NCBI RefSeq assembly: GCF_006658505.1
Contig: NZ_VFUZ01000029.1
Span: 1-61,854, forward strand
Direction: 5' to 3'
DNA: 61,854 nucleotides
Source: Mesorhizobium sp. B2-4-15
Lineage (GTDB): Bacteria > Pseudomonadota > Alphaproteobacteria > Rhizobiales > Rhizobiaceae
A program made the position numbers and the translations under genes. The stretch's first letter is position 1. Every line of letters begins with the position of its first letter. Shown in pieces: positions 50,340 to 58,723 of the stretch. Under the pieces are notes generated by a model that did no database searches, was not told the DNA's origin, and was given only the letters and a program-made list of their open reading frames with translations.

Positions 50340-50921
50340 CTACTTCAGGTTCCACTTGCGCACGACCGGTTCGCCGAGGTCGTGCTCGTAGCCGAGCACG
50401 CTGATGCTGGCCGTGTCGAGCACGAACAGAGCGCCGCCTTCAGGCTGCAGGCCGAGCCAGCGGGCGGCAAGCACGCGCAGGAAATGCGCGCTGGAAAAGA
50501 TCAGTATGTCGGCGCTGGCCTGGCGCAGGCGATCGACGATCCTGTCGGCGCGGACGCCGACATCGGCCGCCGTCTCACCCTGCGGGCAACCGTCGCGAAA
50601 GACGTTCCAGCCCGGCCGTTCAGCCAGTATCTCCTTCGTGGTGCGCCCCTCATAGGCGCCGTAATCCCACTCCTGCAGATCGTCCATCTTGACGCTCCGC
50701 GCCCCAAATCCTGCAAGCCCGCTGGTGTTGAAGGCGCGCTGCGAGGGGCTCGACCATACGGCCGAGAACGACAGGCCGTTCAGGCGATCCGCCAGAGCGC
50801 GCGCGGCGGCCTCGCCGGCCGGCGTCAGCGGCATGTCGGTGCGGCCGGTGTGCTGCCCCGAAAGGCTCCACGCCGTCTCGCCATGCCGGACCAGATGGAT
50901 TTGCGGTAGCGCGCTGCTCAT
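50340..50921 (-). CDS. Histidine phosphatase (phosphoglycerate-mutase-like)
   Basis: A 193-residue cytosolic protein with the phosphohistidine motif HLVRHGETAWSLSGQHTGRT near 8, WSSPSQRAFNT near 56, the acid EWDYGAYEGRTT near 88 and the second His in IFSSAHFLRVLAARWLGL near 147. Related proteins act on sugar phosphates or phosphoglycolate. No signal peptide, unlike the paralogue at 28139. Confidence 0.87.
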   Translation of the reverse strand: MSSALPQIHLVRHGETAWSLSGQHTGRTDMPLTPAGEAAARALADRLNGLSFSAVWSSPSQRAFNTSGLAGFGARSVKMDDLQEWDYGAYEGRTTKEILAERPGWNVFRDGCPQGETAADVGVRADRIVDRLRQASADILIFSSAHFLRVLAARWLGLQPEGGALFVLDTASISVLGYEHDLGEPVVRKWNLK

Positions 50922-51070
50922 GGGATGCCCTCAAGGTTGCCGGCACTCTAGAGGACGATCCGGCAAAGGCAAATCCGGCCGGCGAGTCCGCGCCGTGGCT
51001 CTTTTCGATGCGTTGGCACAAGCCGCCAAGCGAAAAATCACGCCGCCGCTCCGGTGCAGCCAGGCAGCCA

Positions 51071-51090
51071 TTGGTGTTGATCCACACCAA
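51071..51090. promoter_or_regulatory. Inverted repeat upstream of the universal stress protein gene
   Basis: TTGGTGT-TGATCC-ACACCAA is a perfect 7-bp inverted repeat. It contains TTGAT-N4-ACCAA, one base off the FNR/FixK box, about 105 bases before the start. USP genes are often FixK-controlled in rhizobia. Apart from this, 50922-51195 holds no gene. Confidence 0.45.
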
Positions 51091-51195
51091 AGTCGGCCTG
51101 TAAGGGTCTCGACGCCGCGACTATATCAGGATCAGCCTTTTTCGGGCTCCCGCCACCCCAAGGGCATCGGCCCTTGCACAACAGGTCAGATCATC

Positions 51196-51645
51196 ATGTA
51201 CAAACATCTGCTCATCGCCACCGACGGATCGGAACTGGCCGGCAAGGGCGTCGCCCACGGTCTTACGCTGGCCAAAGGCGTCGGCGCCACCGTCACCTTC
51301 GTCACCGTCTCGGAACAATTCCCGATCTTCGCCTGGGGCGGCGCCATGGCCGGCTATGCGGCGGGCGATGAATTGGCCGTGTTCCAGGAAGAATCGCGCA
51401 AATACGGCAAGGAGGTTCTCGACAAGTGCAAGGCTTCAGCCGATGCGGCCGGCGTCTCCGCCGAGGTGGTCCATGTCGAGGATAAAAGGCCCGCCGAGGC
51501 GATCCTGGAACTGTCGCAGGCCCTGGGCTGCGACCTGATCGTCATGGCCTCGCATGGCCGCCGCGGACTGGGCAGGCTGCTCCTCGGCAGCCAGACGGCG
51601 GAAGTGCTGTCCTACACCGAGATCCCGGTGCTGGTCGTTCGCTAG
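51196..51645 (+). CDS. Universal stress protein (UspA family)
   Basis: A 149-residue single-domain USP with the start MYKHLLIATDGSELAGKG and the ATP-binding signature VMASHGRRGLGRLLLGSQT near 117 (G-2x-G-9x-G-S/T). USP proteins bind nucleotides and help survival under stress or low oxygen. The ATG at 51196 is chosen since family members begin at MYK. An acetyltransferase gene follows after 12 bases. Confidence 0.92.
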   Translation: MYKHLLIATDGSELAGKGVAHGLTLAKGVGATVTFVTVSEQFPIFAWGGAMAGYAAGDELAVFQEESRKYGKEVLDKCKASADAAGVSAEVVHVEDKRPAEAILELSQALGCDLIVMASHGRRGLGRLLLGSQTAEVLSYTEIPVLVVR

Positions 51646-51657
51646 GAATAGCCGGGA

Positions 51658-52215
51658 ATGGCCGATGACGGGCGCACCAGGATCATCCCCGGGAGGACGC
51701 CGGAATCGGCAGCCATGCTGGCGGACGTCAAACGGGCGATGGCGATCACCGCCCGTCTCAACCGTTTGACGTTCAACGACGCCGGCGAGGTCCGTGCGCT
51801 GTTCAGCGAACTGATCGGCAAGAAGGTGGACGACAGCGTTCTGTTGGTGCCGCCCTTCTATGCGACCGGCGGAGCCGGCATGCGCATCGGACGCAATGTC
51901 TTCATCAATCAGAACTGCACCTTCTATGATCTCGGCGGGCTCGACATCGCCGACGATGTGATGATCGGCCCGAATGTGAGCCTCATCACATCGGGTCATC
52001 CGCTCGAACCATCCCGGCGACGCGGCTTCACCACGGCCAGGCCGATCGTCATTGAACGAAACGTCTGGATCGCAGCCGGCGCAACGGTCGTCGGCGGCGT
52101 GACCATTGGCGAAAACTCCGTCGTCGCGGCGGGCTCGGTGGTGACAAGGGATGTACCCCCCAACATGCTTGTCGGCGGAAACCCGGCGCGGGTCATCCGT
52201 TCGATCGCCGAATGA
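51658..52215 (+). CDS. Sugar O-acetyltransferase (hexapeptide repeat, NodL/LacA/Maa type)
   Basis: A 185-residue protein. An N-terminal helical cap (AMLADVKRAMAITARLNRLT) precedes a left-handed beta helix of hexapeptide repeats (IGRNVFINQNCTFYDLGGLD, IADDVMIGPNVSLIT, then SGHPLEPSRR with the catalytic His near 119, and VIERNVWIAAGATVVGGVTI). It transfers acetyl from acetyl-CoA to a sugar. The short gap suggests co-transcription with the USP gene. Confidence 0.9.
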   Translation: MADDGRTRIIPGRTPESAAMLADVKRAMAITARLNRLTFNDAGEVRALFSELIGKKVDDSVLLVPPFYATGGAGMRIGRNVFINQNCTFYDLGGLDIADDVMIGPNVSLITSGHPLEPSRRRGFTTARPIVIERNVWIAAGATVVGGVTIGENSVVAAGSVVTRDVPPNMLVGGNPARVIRSIAE

Positions 52216-52228
52216 GTCCATGACTCTT

Positions 52229-52621
52229 TCACGGGACGCGCCAAAACCGCCCAAGGCTCGCATAGTTCTTGCGCGGACCTTTGACGCGCCACGCCTCGGC
52301 CCATTCGCCCGGCCCGCGAAAGAAGAAGCGCCCGGCATAGAGATCGGCGCCGCACTGATGGTGGACGAACTGCGCCGCCTTCGGCTCGAGTTCGATGAAG
52401 TCACGGCCATCGGCGTGCAGCACCCGCATCGAGCTCCCGCAGGGCTTGAGCCGGTAGCTTCTGCTCGCCGGCATTTCGCGCGAGCCGATCCGCATCAGGC
52501 CATGCTCGGTAAAAGCATCGGCCGTGACCACTGCGTCGCCGGCGAAGCGGTAGGTCGCGCCGGTCAGGAAATCGATCATGGTGCGGCGAACTTTCCAGTC
52601 GCCGGCAAGGCTGTTTTCCAT
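52229..52621 (-). CDS. DUF6314 family protein
   Basis: A 130-residue protein with the pattern of DUF6314: LAGDWKVRRTMIDFLTGATY near 5, FTEHGLMRIG near 38, SYRLKPCGSSMRVLHADGRD near 55 and the HHQCGADLYAGRFFF block near 88. It has a lipocalin-like beta-barrel composition; function unknown. It is convergent with the acetyltransferase gene, 13 bases apart. Confidence 0.7.
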   Translation of the reverse strand: MENSLAGDWKVRRTMIDFLTGATYRFAGDAVVTADAFTEHGLMRIGSREMPASRSYRLKPCGSSMRVLHADGRDFIELEPKAAQFVHHQCGADLYAGRFFFRGPGEWAEAWRVKGPRKNYASLGRFWRVP

Positions 52622-52784
52622 TGCTGCCCCGACGTCGGGAGCCCCGCACTTCCTTTGGTTAAACAGATGTGGTCCTCATTATATCTGCAACAATACAACG
52701 TGCGCGTAAGACTGGCATAAGACTAGAGGCCCGTTTTGCCTTGCATCAGCGCCTGGTTCGCTTGGCCGGTCGAGCCAACGCACC

Positions 52785-54767
52785 TCACGGCGCCTTGCCC
52801 ATGGCGCGCAACGCGGCGGTCGCGGCGGTGACTTCGATGAAGTCCCGGGGACAACCAGCCAGAGCGAGCCGGTAGAGCCGCAGGGCCTCTTCATCGTGGT
52901 GCTGCAGCCGCTGGAACTCCGCGATGTAGAAATTCGCCTCGCAGACCTCTTCGCTTTTCTTCGTCGCGTCCGGATCGTCGGCGGCGGCGAGCGCCGCCTC
53001 CGGGGTCTGCTGGCCGAGCAGCAGCCGAACCACCGGCGCCGGCCATTTCGTCATGTCGAGCCTGGCGTCGGCAAGAATGCTGGGCTGCCCGTTGCGCCGC
53101 CGCGCAAGGTCGAGCCAGATCGCGTAGTAGGAATCCCCGGCCTTCATCGCGGCCGCCTGCTCGAAATCGGCCTGTGCCTTGGCGGGCGGGCCGAAATAGA
53201 AGCTGACGATGGCCCGGCTCTGGTAGGCACCGGCATATTTCGGGCTGAGGCGGATTGCTTCATCATAGTCGGCCAAGGCGTCGGCATAGTCGCTCTTGTA
53301 GACCTTGGCCAAGCCGCGCGCGTCATGGGCGCTGGCGCGGTCGGGTTCGATGCGGATCGCCTCGTCAAGGTCGGCGACGGCCTTGGCAAAGTCCGCCTTG
53401 TAGATCCAGCTGTAGCCCCGGCCGATATGGGCGCGGGCATCCTTTGGATCGCGGCTGATCGCCTGGTCGAAGTCGGCTATGGCGTAGTCGAACTGGCCTT
53501 TCCGGTTCCACGCATTGCCCCGGTTCCGGTAGGCGCTGACAAATCCGGCGTCGGTCAGGATCGCCACATTGTAGTCGGCGATGGCAAGCTCGTACTGGTT
53601 CTTCTCCATCCGCACCAGCCCCCTGCCATTATAGGCCCCCGCATATTTGGGGTCGATGGTCAGCGCGTGGTCGAAGGCCGATATGGCGAGATCGAGGTCG
53701 CCCTTGTCCCACCACGCCAGGCCCAGATTGTCGTAAGCCAGCGCATAGTTCGGATCGAAGGCGGTTGCCTTGACGTAGTCGACGATGGCTCGGTCGGTCT
53801 CATGTTTCAGCGCCCACATCCAGCCGCGGCCATTGTAAGCCGCCGCATCGTGCGGAGCGATGGCGATCGCCTTATCGTAATCCGCGATGGCGCGGTCGTA
53901 GTCCCGTTTACGCTCCCAAATCCCGGCGCGGTTGCGGAAGGTCTCGGCGTCGCCGGGATCGAGCCTGATTGCCTGGTCGTAGTCCGACAGGGCGCGGTCA
54001 CTGTCGCCGCGCTTGACCCAGGCGTCGGCGCGCCCGCGATAGGCCTGGACATGTTTCGGATCGAGGCTGATCGCCTGGCTGAAGTCGGCGATGGCGCGTT
54101 CCAGATTTCCCTTGGAGGTCCAGGCCAGCCCAAGGTTGAAATACTGGTCCGGATCCTCCGGGGCGAGAAAGATCGCCTGGCTGTAGCTGGTGATGGCGCT
54201 GTCGTAATCGCCCGCGCGCAGATACGCGTTGCCTCGCACATTGTAGAGGCCGCCATTGTTGGGCTCGAGGCTGATCGCCTTGTCGAAATCGGCGATGGCC
54301 TTGGCATAGTCGTGCTTGATGTCGTTCCAGATAAGGCCCCGGTTGCCATAGGCGAGGGCGAATTTCGGCTCGATGTCGATCGCCTTGCCGTAATCGTCCA
54401 GGGCGCGGTCGTAGTCCTGCTTGTGGCTCCGGCTGAGGCCACGGTTGTTGTAGACGGCAGCGTCCTTCGGGTCCAACGCGATCGCTTTGTCATAGTCCGC
54501 AATGGCGCGGTCATAGTGGCCGGTGCTGTCCAGCAAATAGGCTCGATTGAAGTAGGCAAGCGCCCTGTCGCCTGCCGACGCGGCCTGGTCTTCCAGCACA
54601 TTTGTGCATGCCACGATCCGGTTCGGAGCTGTGACCTTGTCGCTGCCGCAATCCGCCATGTGGCTGTTCGCGGCCATGGCGGGAGCAGCGAGCACCAGCA
54701 CGATGCCGGCACAAACGCCCGGCCGCCGCATCTTTTCAACCAACCGTCGACTTCGATGAATAACCAT
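52785..54767 (-). CDS. Secreted TPR-repeat protein
   Basis: A protein of about 660 residues. A signal peptide lies near its start (MRRPGVCAGIVLVLAAPAMA). It is followed by some 14 consecutive TPR units of 34 residues, each with the DYDKAI/DFDQAI and GxxWxxKxDYDRAI pattern, to about residue 560. A divergent C-terminal region has two or three cysteines. The start is ambiguous among 54857, 54767 and 54731; the last begins directly at the signal peptide. It is probably a periplasmic scaffold for protein interaction. It stands alone. Confidence 0.8.
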   Translation of the reverse strand: MVIHRSRRLVEKMRRPGVCAGIVLVLAAPAMAANSHMADCGSDKVTAPNRIVACTNVLEDQAASAGDRALAYFNRAYLLDSTGHYDRAIADYDKAIALDPKDAAVYNNRGLSRSHKQDYDRALDDYGKAIDIEPKFALAYGNRGLIWNDIKHDYAKAIADFDKAISLEPNNGGLYNVRGNAYLRAGDYDSAITSYSQAIFLAPEDPDQYFNLGLAWTSKGNLERAIADFSQAISLDPKHVQAYRGRADAWVKRGDSDRALSDYDQAIRLDPGDAETFRNRAGIWERKRDYDRAIADYDKAIAIAPHDAAAYNGRGWMWALKHETDRAIVDYVKATAFDPNYALAYDNLGLAWWDKGDLDLAISAFDHALTIDPKYAGAYNGRGLVRMEKNQYELAIADYNVAILTDAGFVSAYRNRGNAWNRKGQFDYAIADFDQAISRDPKDARAHIGRGYSWIYKADFAKAVADLDEAIRIEPDRASAHDARGLAKVYKSDYADALADYDEAIRLSPKYAGAYQSRAIVSFYFGPPAKAQADFEQAAAMKAGDSYYAIWLDLARRRNGQPSILADARLDMTKWPAPVVRLLLGQQTPEAALAAADDPDATKKSEEVCEANFYIAEFQRLQHHDEEALRLYRLALAGCPRDFIEVTAATAALRAMGKAP

Positions 54768-54944
54768 GTGGGCAGAACTTGGATCACATTTGCGGGTTGC
54801 TGGCCGTTCCGCAACTTGATCAAGCAAATTCTTGATCTGCGCAAGTCGGCACCGCAAAGAAATCAGGACAAGTCGGGCTTCGGTTGCGCGATGCCTGGCA
54901 GCCTTTCGCGACCGGCGTTGATCGCGCCCGCTGGGGAGCTGCCC

Positions 54945-55643
54945 TCAGATCACCGCCAGCACCTTGCCCGTATCGTGCTGGCGCACGAAATCCACGCGCC
55001 CGCCGTCCCAATGGTAGCTGTAGTGCCGGCCCTGCACCGGCACGGTGATGACGTCTGGCCAGAAGATGCCGATGCACTGCCCGTCCAGCATGCGCACGCT
55101 ATTCCATACCAGCCCGTCGCTGCCCGCTGCCCGCAGTGCCCGCCCCTCCGCCTGCGAAGCGGTGTAGTCGTCGGGATCGAGCACGCCGGGCACCGCGTTG
55201 ACGTCGTCGAGGTCGCGGTCGACGCTGCCGACCAGCACGCGAAAGTCAGCCGTCCAGCCCGGATCCTCGTTGGTGGCACGCATGAAGTTCTGATGGTGGT
55301 GGATGGTCTCGGCCAGTGCCACATCCTCGCTGTCGCCGGCATAGTAGATGCCGTAGCTGCCATCCGAGAAACGGCCGGGCCGCAGCGTCGAACAATGCAC
55401 GAAGGGCGCCATGACGAAGCTGGCGCCGGGACCGGAAACCCGCCTCGCCGCCGCCACCTTGCCGAGATCGCCGATCTCGAGTCTTATGCGCGGATTTGTC
55501 TTCTCCTCGACCGCGGCCAGCGCCTCCCAGTCGCGCGGGTCGGCAATGTCCTCGAAGAGGTCGATCGGCGGATGGATGGAGCGGATGATCCGAAAAGTCT
55601 GGGGCCAGTGGACGCGGCGCCGGACCGCGAGCCCACTCACCAT
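54945..55643 (-). CDS. RES-domain toxin
   Basis: A 232-residue protein of the RES family (Arg-Glu-Ser): RRRVHWPQTFRIIRSIHPPI at the start, the conserved DGSYGIYYAGDSEDVALAET near 125 and HHHQNFMRA near 146, with Tyr, Glu and Ser in the NAD-binding cleft. RES toxins degrade NAD+ and are paired with Xre-type antitoxins. The ATG at 55643 overlaps the antitoxin frame by seven bases, which fixes this start over longer frames. Confidence 0.87.
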   Translation of the reverse strand: MVSGLAVRRRVHWPQTFRIIRSIHPPIDLFEDIADPRDWEALAAVEEKTNPRIRLEIGDLGKVAAARRVSGPGASFVMAPFVHCSTLRPGRFSDGSYGIYYAGDSEDVALAETIHHHQNFMRATNEDPGWTADFRVLVGSVDRDLDDVNAVPGVLDPDDYTASQAEGRALRAAGSDGLVWNSVRMLDGQCIGIFWPDVITVPVQGRHYSYHWDGGRVDFVRQHDTGKVLAVI

Positions 55644-56047
55644 GCACCACGCTCCGCGTCGAGCCATTCGCGCATCGCGGCAAGATCGGAGATTTCGCCG
55701 CGCAGCATCAGGTCGAGCGCCGACTGCCCGCCGAAAGTGGCGTTCGGCTTGCGGATCCAGGCATAGCCGCGCGCCGGTTCGGTGAAGAGATAGCGCAGGC
55801 CCTTGTGGATGCCCATCAGATGCGCCATGCGGGTGCGCAGGTCGCGGTCGATCCGCCCTATGCCGCCCTCCTTCCACCGCGCCCAGGTTCGCGCCGACAT
55901 GCCGCCAAGCAGGATGCAGGCTTCGAGGTCGGTCAGGTTCCACGCCTTGAACAGGTTGACGGTGGTGCGCGCCAGGGCGCCCGCCTCTTCATCCGAAATG
56001 GCGCTGCCGACCGTGGCTGGTGTGGTGACAATGGACTGAAGCTGCAT
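55637..56047 (-). CDS. Xre/MbcA/ParS-family antitoxin
   Basis: A 136-residue protein starting at MQLQSIVTTPATVG. A helical part ALARTTVNLFKAWNLTDLEA near 27 and an HTH-like CILLGGMSARTWARWKEGG are followed by the toxin-binding DUF2384 part (MAHLMGIHKGLRYLFTEPAR, then a RKPNATFGGQSALDLMLRGE block). It neutralises the RES toxin encoded downstream and presumably represses the pair through the inverted repeat just upstream. Confidence 0.87.
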   Translation of the reverse strand: MQLQSIVTTPATVGSAISDEEAGALARTTVNLFKAWNLTDLEACILLGGMSARTWARWKEGGIGRIDRDLRTRMAHLMGIHKGLRYLFTEPARGYAWIRKPNATFGGQSALDLMLRGEISDLAAMREWLDAERGAW

Positions 56048-56062
56048 TTTCTTGCTCCCGCT

Positions 56063-56093
56063 ATTGGCAGATATATAGCAGGTATCCGCCAAT
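56063..56093. promoter_or_regulatory. Inverted-repeat operator of the RES-Xre operon
   Basis: ATTGGCAGATA and TATCCGCCAAT are imperfect inverted repeats nine bases apart, ending 16 bases before the antitoxin ATG. The position fits autoregulation. Confidence 0.6.
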
Positions 56094-56162
56094 TGGCAAG
56101 GAGATGTGCGCAACCATTGGGAGCAAACCCCTTGCAATGGGAGGCCGTCAATGACCAAAGCC

Positions 56163-56348
56163 GGCGCCGCCCCTCACCCGCCTGCCGGCACCCTCTCCCC
56201 GTACAGGACGGGGAGAGGGGGTCTAGTCATCGGCGATTTCGCCAATCGCCAGCGTTGCAGGAAAGGCGACAACGTCGCGGCAAGCCCCTTCTCCCCGTCA
56301 CTATACGGGGAGAAGTGCCCGGCAGGGCGATGAGGGGCAGCGCCGCCT
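56163..56348 (+). repeat. MITE-like element copy A
   Basis: A 186-bp element with about 45-bp terminal inverted repeats, each a CTTCTCCCCG-type hairpin flanked by CGCCTGCCGGCA or TGCCCGGCAGGGCGATGAGG. The centre carries CATCGGCGATTTCGCCAA and GTTGCAGGAAAGGCG. The same structure and orientation is found at 61639-61820. Confidence 0.8.
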
Positions 56349-56399
56349 CGGGCGATTGGCTACTTGCGGAAAGTCGCGCGCCGCGCGAGTACTCGATGC

Positions 56400-57833
56400 C
56401 TACTCAGCCGCCTCGTACCCCGCGATGCCCTTGATCTCGAGGAAATCCTCAAGGCCGTATTCGGCGTATTCGCGGCCATTGCCGGACTGCTTGTAACCGC
56501 CGAAGGGCAGGCCGGCGTCCCAGGTCGGGTAGTTGATGTAGACATTGCCCGAGCGCATGCGCGCGGCCACATCGCGTGCCTTCTGGATGTCCTTGGCCTG
56601 AATGTAGGAGGCAAGGCCGTAGACGGTATCGTTGGCCTGCTCGACAGCCTGTTCGACCGTGTCATAGGGCAGGATCGCCAGCACCGGCCCGAAGATCTCC
56701 TCGCGCGCGATACGCATGTCGTGGGTGACGTCGGCGAACACGGTCGGCCTGACGAAGTAGCCGCGGTTGAGTTCGGCCGGACGGCCGGGGCCGCCCGCAA
56801 CCAGCGTGGCGCCTTCATCGATGCCGGCCTGGATCAGGTCCTGGATCTTGTCGAACTGGGCCTGGCTGACGACAGGGCCGAGCTTGGTGTCGGCGCCATC
56901 GGCCGGACCGACGGTGAACTTCTCGGCGGCGGCCTTGGCATAGCCGGCGGCCTCGTCATGACGGTCGCGCGGCACGAACATGCGCGTCGGCGCGTTGCAG
57001 GACTGGCCGCTATTGCTGAAGCAGCCGGCGATGCCCTTGGTGACGGCCTTGGCGAGGTCTACATCGGGGAACAGGATGTTGGCCGACTTACCGCCAAGCT
57101 CCTGATGCACGCGCTTGACGGTGTCGGCGGCGGCCTTGGCCACCAGGATGCCGGCGCGGGTGGAACCGGTGAACGACATCATGTCGACATCGGGGTGGCT
57201 GGACAGCGCCTGGCCGACGCCCGGTCCGTCGCCATTGACTAGGTTGAACACACCCTTCGGCACGCCGGCTTCGTCGATGATCTCGGCGAAGATGATGGCG
57301 TCGAGCGGCGCGATTTCCGAGGGCTTCAGCACCATGGTGCAGCCGGCGGCAAGTGCTGGGCCGACCTTGCAGGTGATCTGGTTCAGCGGCCAGTTCCACG
57401 GCGTGATCAGACCGACGACGCCGATCGGTTCCTTGACGATAAGCGACGACCCCTTGACGTGGCGGAACTGGAAGCTCTTCAGCACCTCGGCCATCTTTTC
57501 CAGATGCGCCTGGCCGACGCCGACCTGGCTGTCGAGCGCCATCTGGCGCGGGGCGCCCATCTCGCGCGACACGGCAAGCGCTAGGTCCTTGCTGCGCTTC
57601 TTGTAGACCTCGATGACGCGGTTGAGGATATCCAGCCGCTCTTCCACCGAGGTGAAGCCGTATGTGTTGAAGGCGCGCTTGGCGGCGGCCACCGCCTTGT
57701 CGACATCGGCCTTGGAGCCGAGCGAGATCTGCGCGAAGACGTCCTCATTCGACGGATCGACGACATCGAGTGTTCTGGGCACAACCGGATCGACCCACGC
57801 GCCATCGATATAGAACTGCAGATTGTGTGACAT
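56400..57833 (-). CDS. NAD(P)-dependent aldehyde dehydrogenase
   Basis: A 477-residue ALDH: WNWPLNQITCKVGPALAAGC near 148, the catalytic Glu in QELGGKSANILFPDVD near 245, the catalytic Cys in CFSNSGQSCNAPTRMFVP near 275 and EEIFGPVLAILPYD near 375. The ATG at 57833 follows CAGGAGA; the longer frame lacks family resemblance. It oxidises an aldehyde to the acid, substrate unknown. It stands alone, with a hairpin element after its end. Confidence 0.92.
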   Translation of the reverse strand: MSHNLQFYIDGAWVDPVVPRTLDVVDPSNEDVFAQISLGSKADVDKAVAAAKRAFNTYGFTSVEERLDILNRVIEVYKKRSKDLALAVSREMGAPRQMALDSQVGVGQAHLEKMAEVLKSFQFRHVKGSSLIVKEPIGVVGLITPWNWPLNQITCKVGPALAAGCTMVLKPSEIAPLDAIIFAEIIDEAGVPKGVFNLVNGDGPGVGQALSSHPDVDMMSFTGSTRAGILVAKAAADTVKRVHQELGGKSANILFPDVDLAKAVTKGIAGCFSNSGQSCNAPTRMFVPRDRHDEAAGYAKAAAEKFTVGPADGADTKLGPVVSQAQFDKIQDLIQAGIDEGATLVAGGPGRPAELNRGYFVRPTVFADVTHDMRIAREEIFGPVLAILPYDTVEQAVEQANDTVYGLASYIQAKDIQKARDVAARMRSGNVYINYPTWDAGLPFGGYKQSGNGREYAEYGLEDFLEIKGIAGYEAAE

Positions 57834-57985
57834 GGTTTTCTCCTGGGTGCGCCGCATGGCCGCTCCGGCCGTGATATGGGGCTTGCAATAACGATGCGCA
57901 AACGGCGCTGTCAAACGCAATCCCCGAACTGGTTAAGCCAGCGAGCCCAGTCATTGAGCCAAGCAATTGGGGCGGAACGGCCGCT

Positions 57986-58450
57986 TCAGCCTGCCAGCCT
58001 CTTGCTCATATAGACCGTCGTTCCGTTCATGAACGGCTCCTCGCGGTCGATCGCATAGCCTTGCCTCTTGTAAAGCGACACATTGGTTTCGAAGGCGCCA
58101 TTGGTCAGCAGGCGAAGCTCGGGGCGGCCTGCTTCGAGCGCCTTCTGCTCGGCCCGCTGCAGCAACAGCCCGCCAATGCCCCTGCCCTGTGCCTGCGGCC
58201 AAACGCAGACATTCTCGATCCAGAGGTGATCGTCGGCCAGCATGGTTTCGATCATCCCGACAATGCGATCCGCCTCGACGGCAAGGTCGAACGGATGTTC
58301 GGCGACCGCTTTGTCGTAATCGGCGCGCATCGGCAGCGGCCCGCGGCCGATCACCGGCACCCATTTGGCATAGGCGGCCCGCACGATGTCGCGGATGGCG
58401 GCGGCATCGGCCGGTTCGGCCGGCCGAAACCGGATGGACTTGTTTGTCAT
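57986..58450 (-). CDS. GNAT-family N-acetyltransferase
   Basis: A 154-residue protein with RFRPAEPADAAAIRDIVRAA near 7 and the acetyl-CoA pyrophosphate loop QAQGRGIGGLLLQRAEQKAL near 88, then LRLLTNGAFETNVSLYKRQG and Y-rich end. It acetylates an amine on a small molecule or protein. It lies 17 bases before a minus-strand terminator that closes the aldo/keto reductase unit. Confidence 0.88.
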   Translation of the reverse strand: MTNKSIRFRPAEPADAAAIRDIVRAAYAKWVPVIGRGPLPMRADYDKAVAEHPFDLAVEADRIVGMIETMLADDHLWIENVCVWPQAQGRGIGGLLLQRAEQKALEAGRPELRLLTNGAFETNVSLYKRQGYAIDREEPFMNGTTVYMSKRLAG

Positions 58451-58468
58451 CTCAACACTCCAGACATC

Positions 58469-58503
58469 AAAAACCCCGCCGACCTGTTCAGGTGAGCGGG
58501 GCT
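58469..58503 (-). terminator. Minus-strand rho-independent terminator
   Basis: On the minus strand: CCCCGC, an inner ACCTGAACAGGT, GCGGGG, then TTTTTG. It ends the cupin/aldo-keto reductase transcript. The remainder of 58504-58723 holds no gene. Confidence 0.75.
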
Positions 58504-58723
58504 GGAAACGAACGAACCGGATTTATTCTGCCGATATTCGTCGTCGCATGGTCAGCGTCCCGCTACGCGATACATCGGAGCGGCGTCGCTTGGTACTGGC
58601 GGACGCGAAAGCGATCATGGCGCCAAGCTGGAGCAGGAAGTCCGGGACGTCAATACCGGCTCATGGCGAATACCGCCGTCCGGGCGAAACGAATAGTCCG
58701 GCGAGCCTCACGCGGGTTGCGTT

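Noticed and set aside
52896..55766. A 956-codon plus-strand frame opposite the TPR and RES genes
   Set aside because: It crosses two well-supported minus-strand genes and their intergenic region; its repeats are the antisense image of the TPR units.
56163..56348. CRISPR array reading of the repeated CTTCTCCCCG blocks
   Set aside because: Only two inverted arms around one core, without regular direct repeats or spacers and without cas genes.
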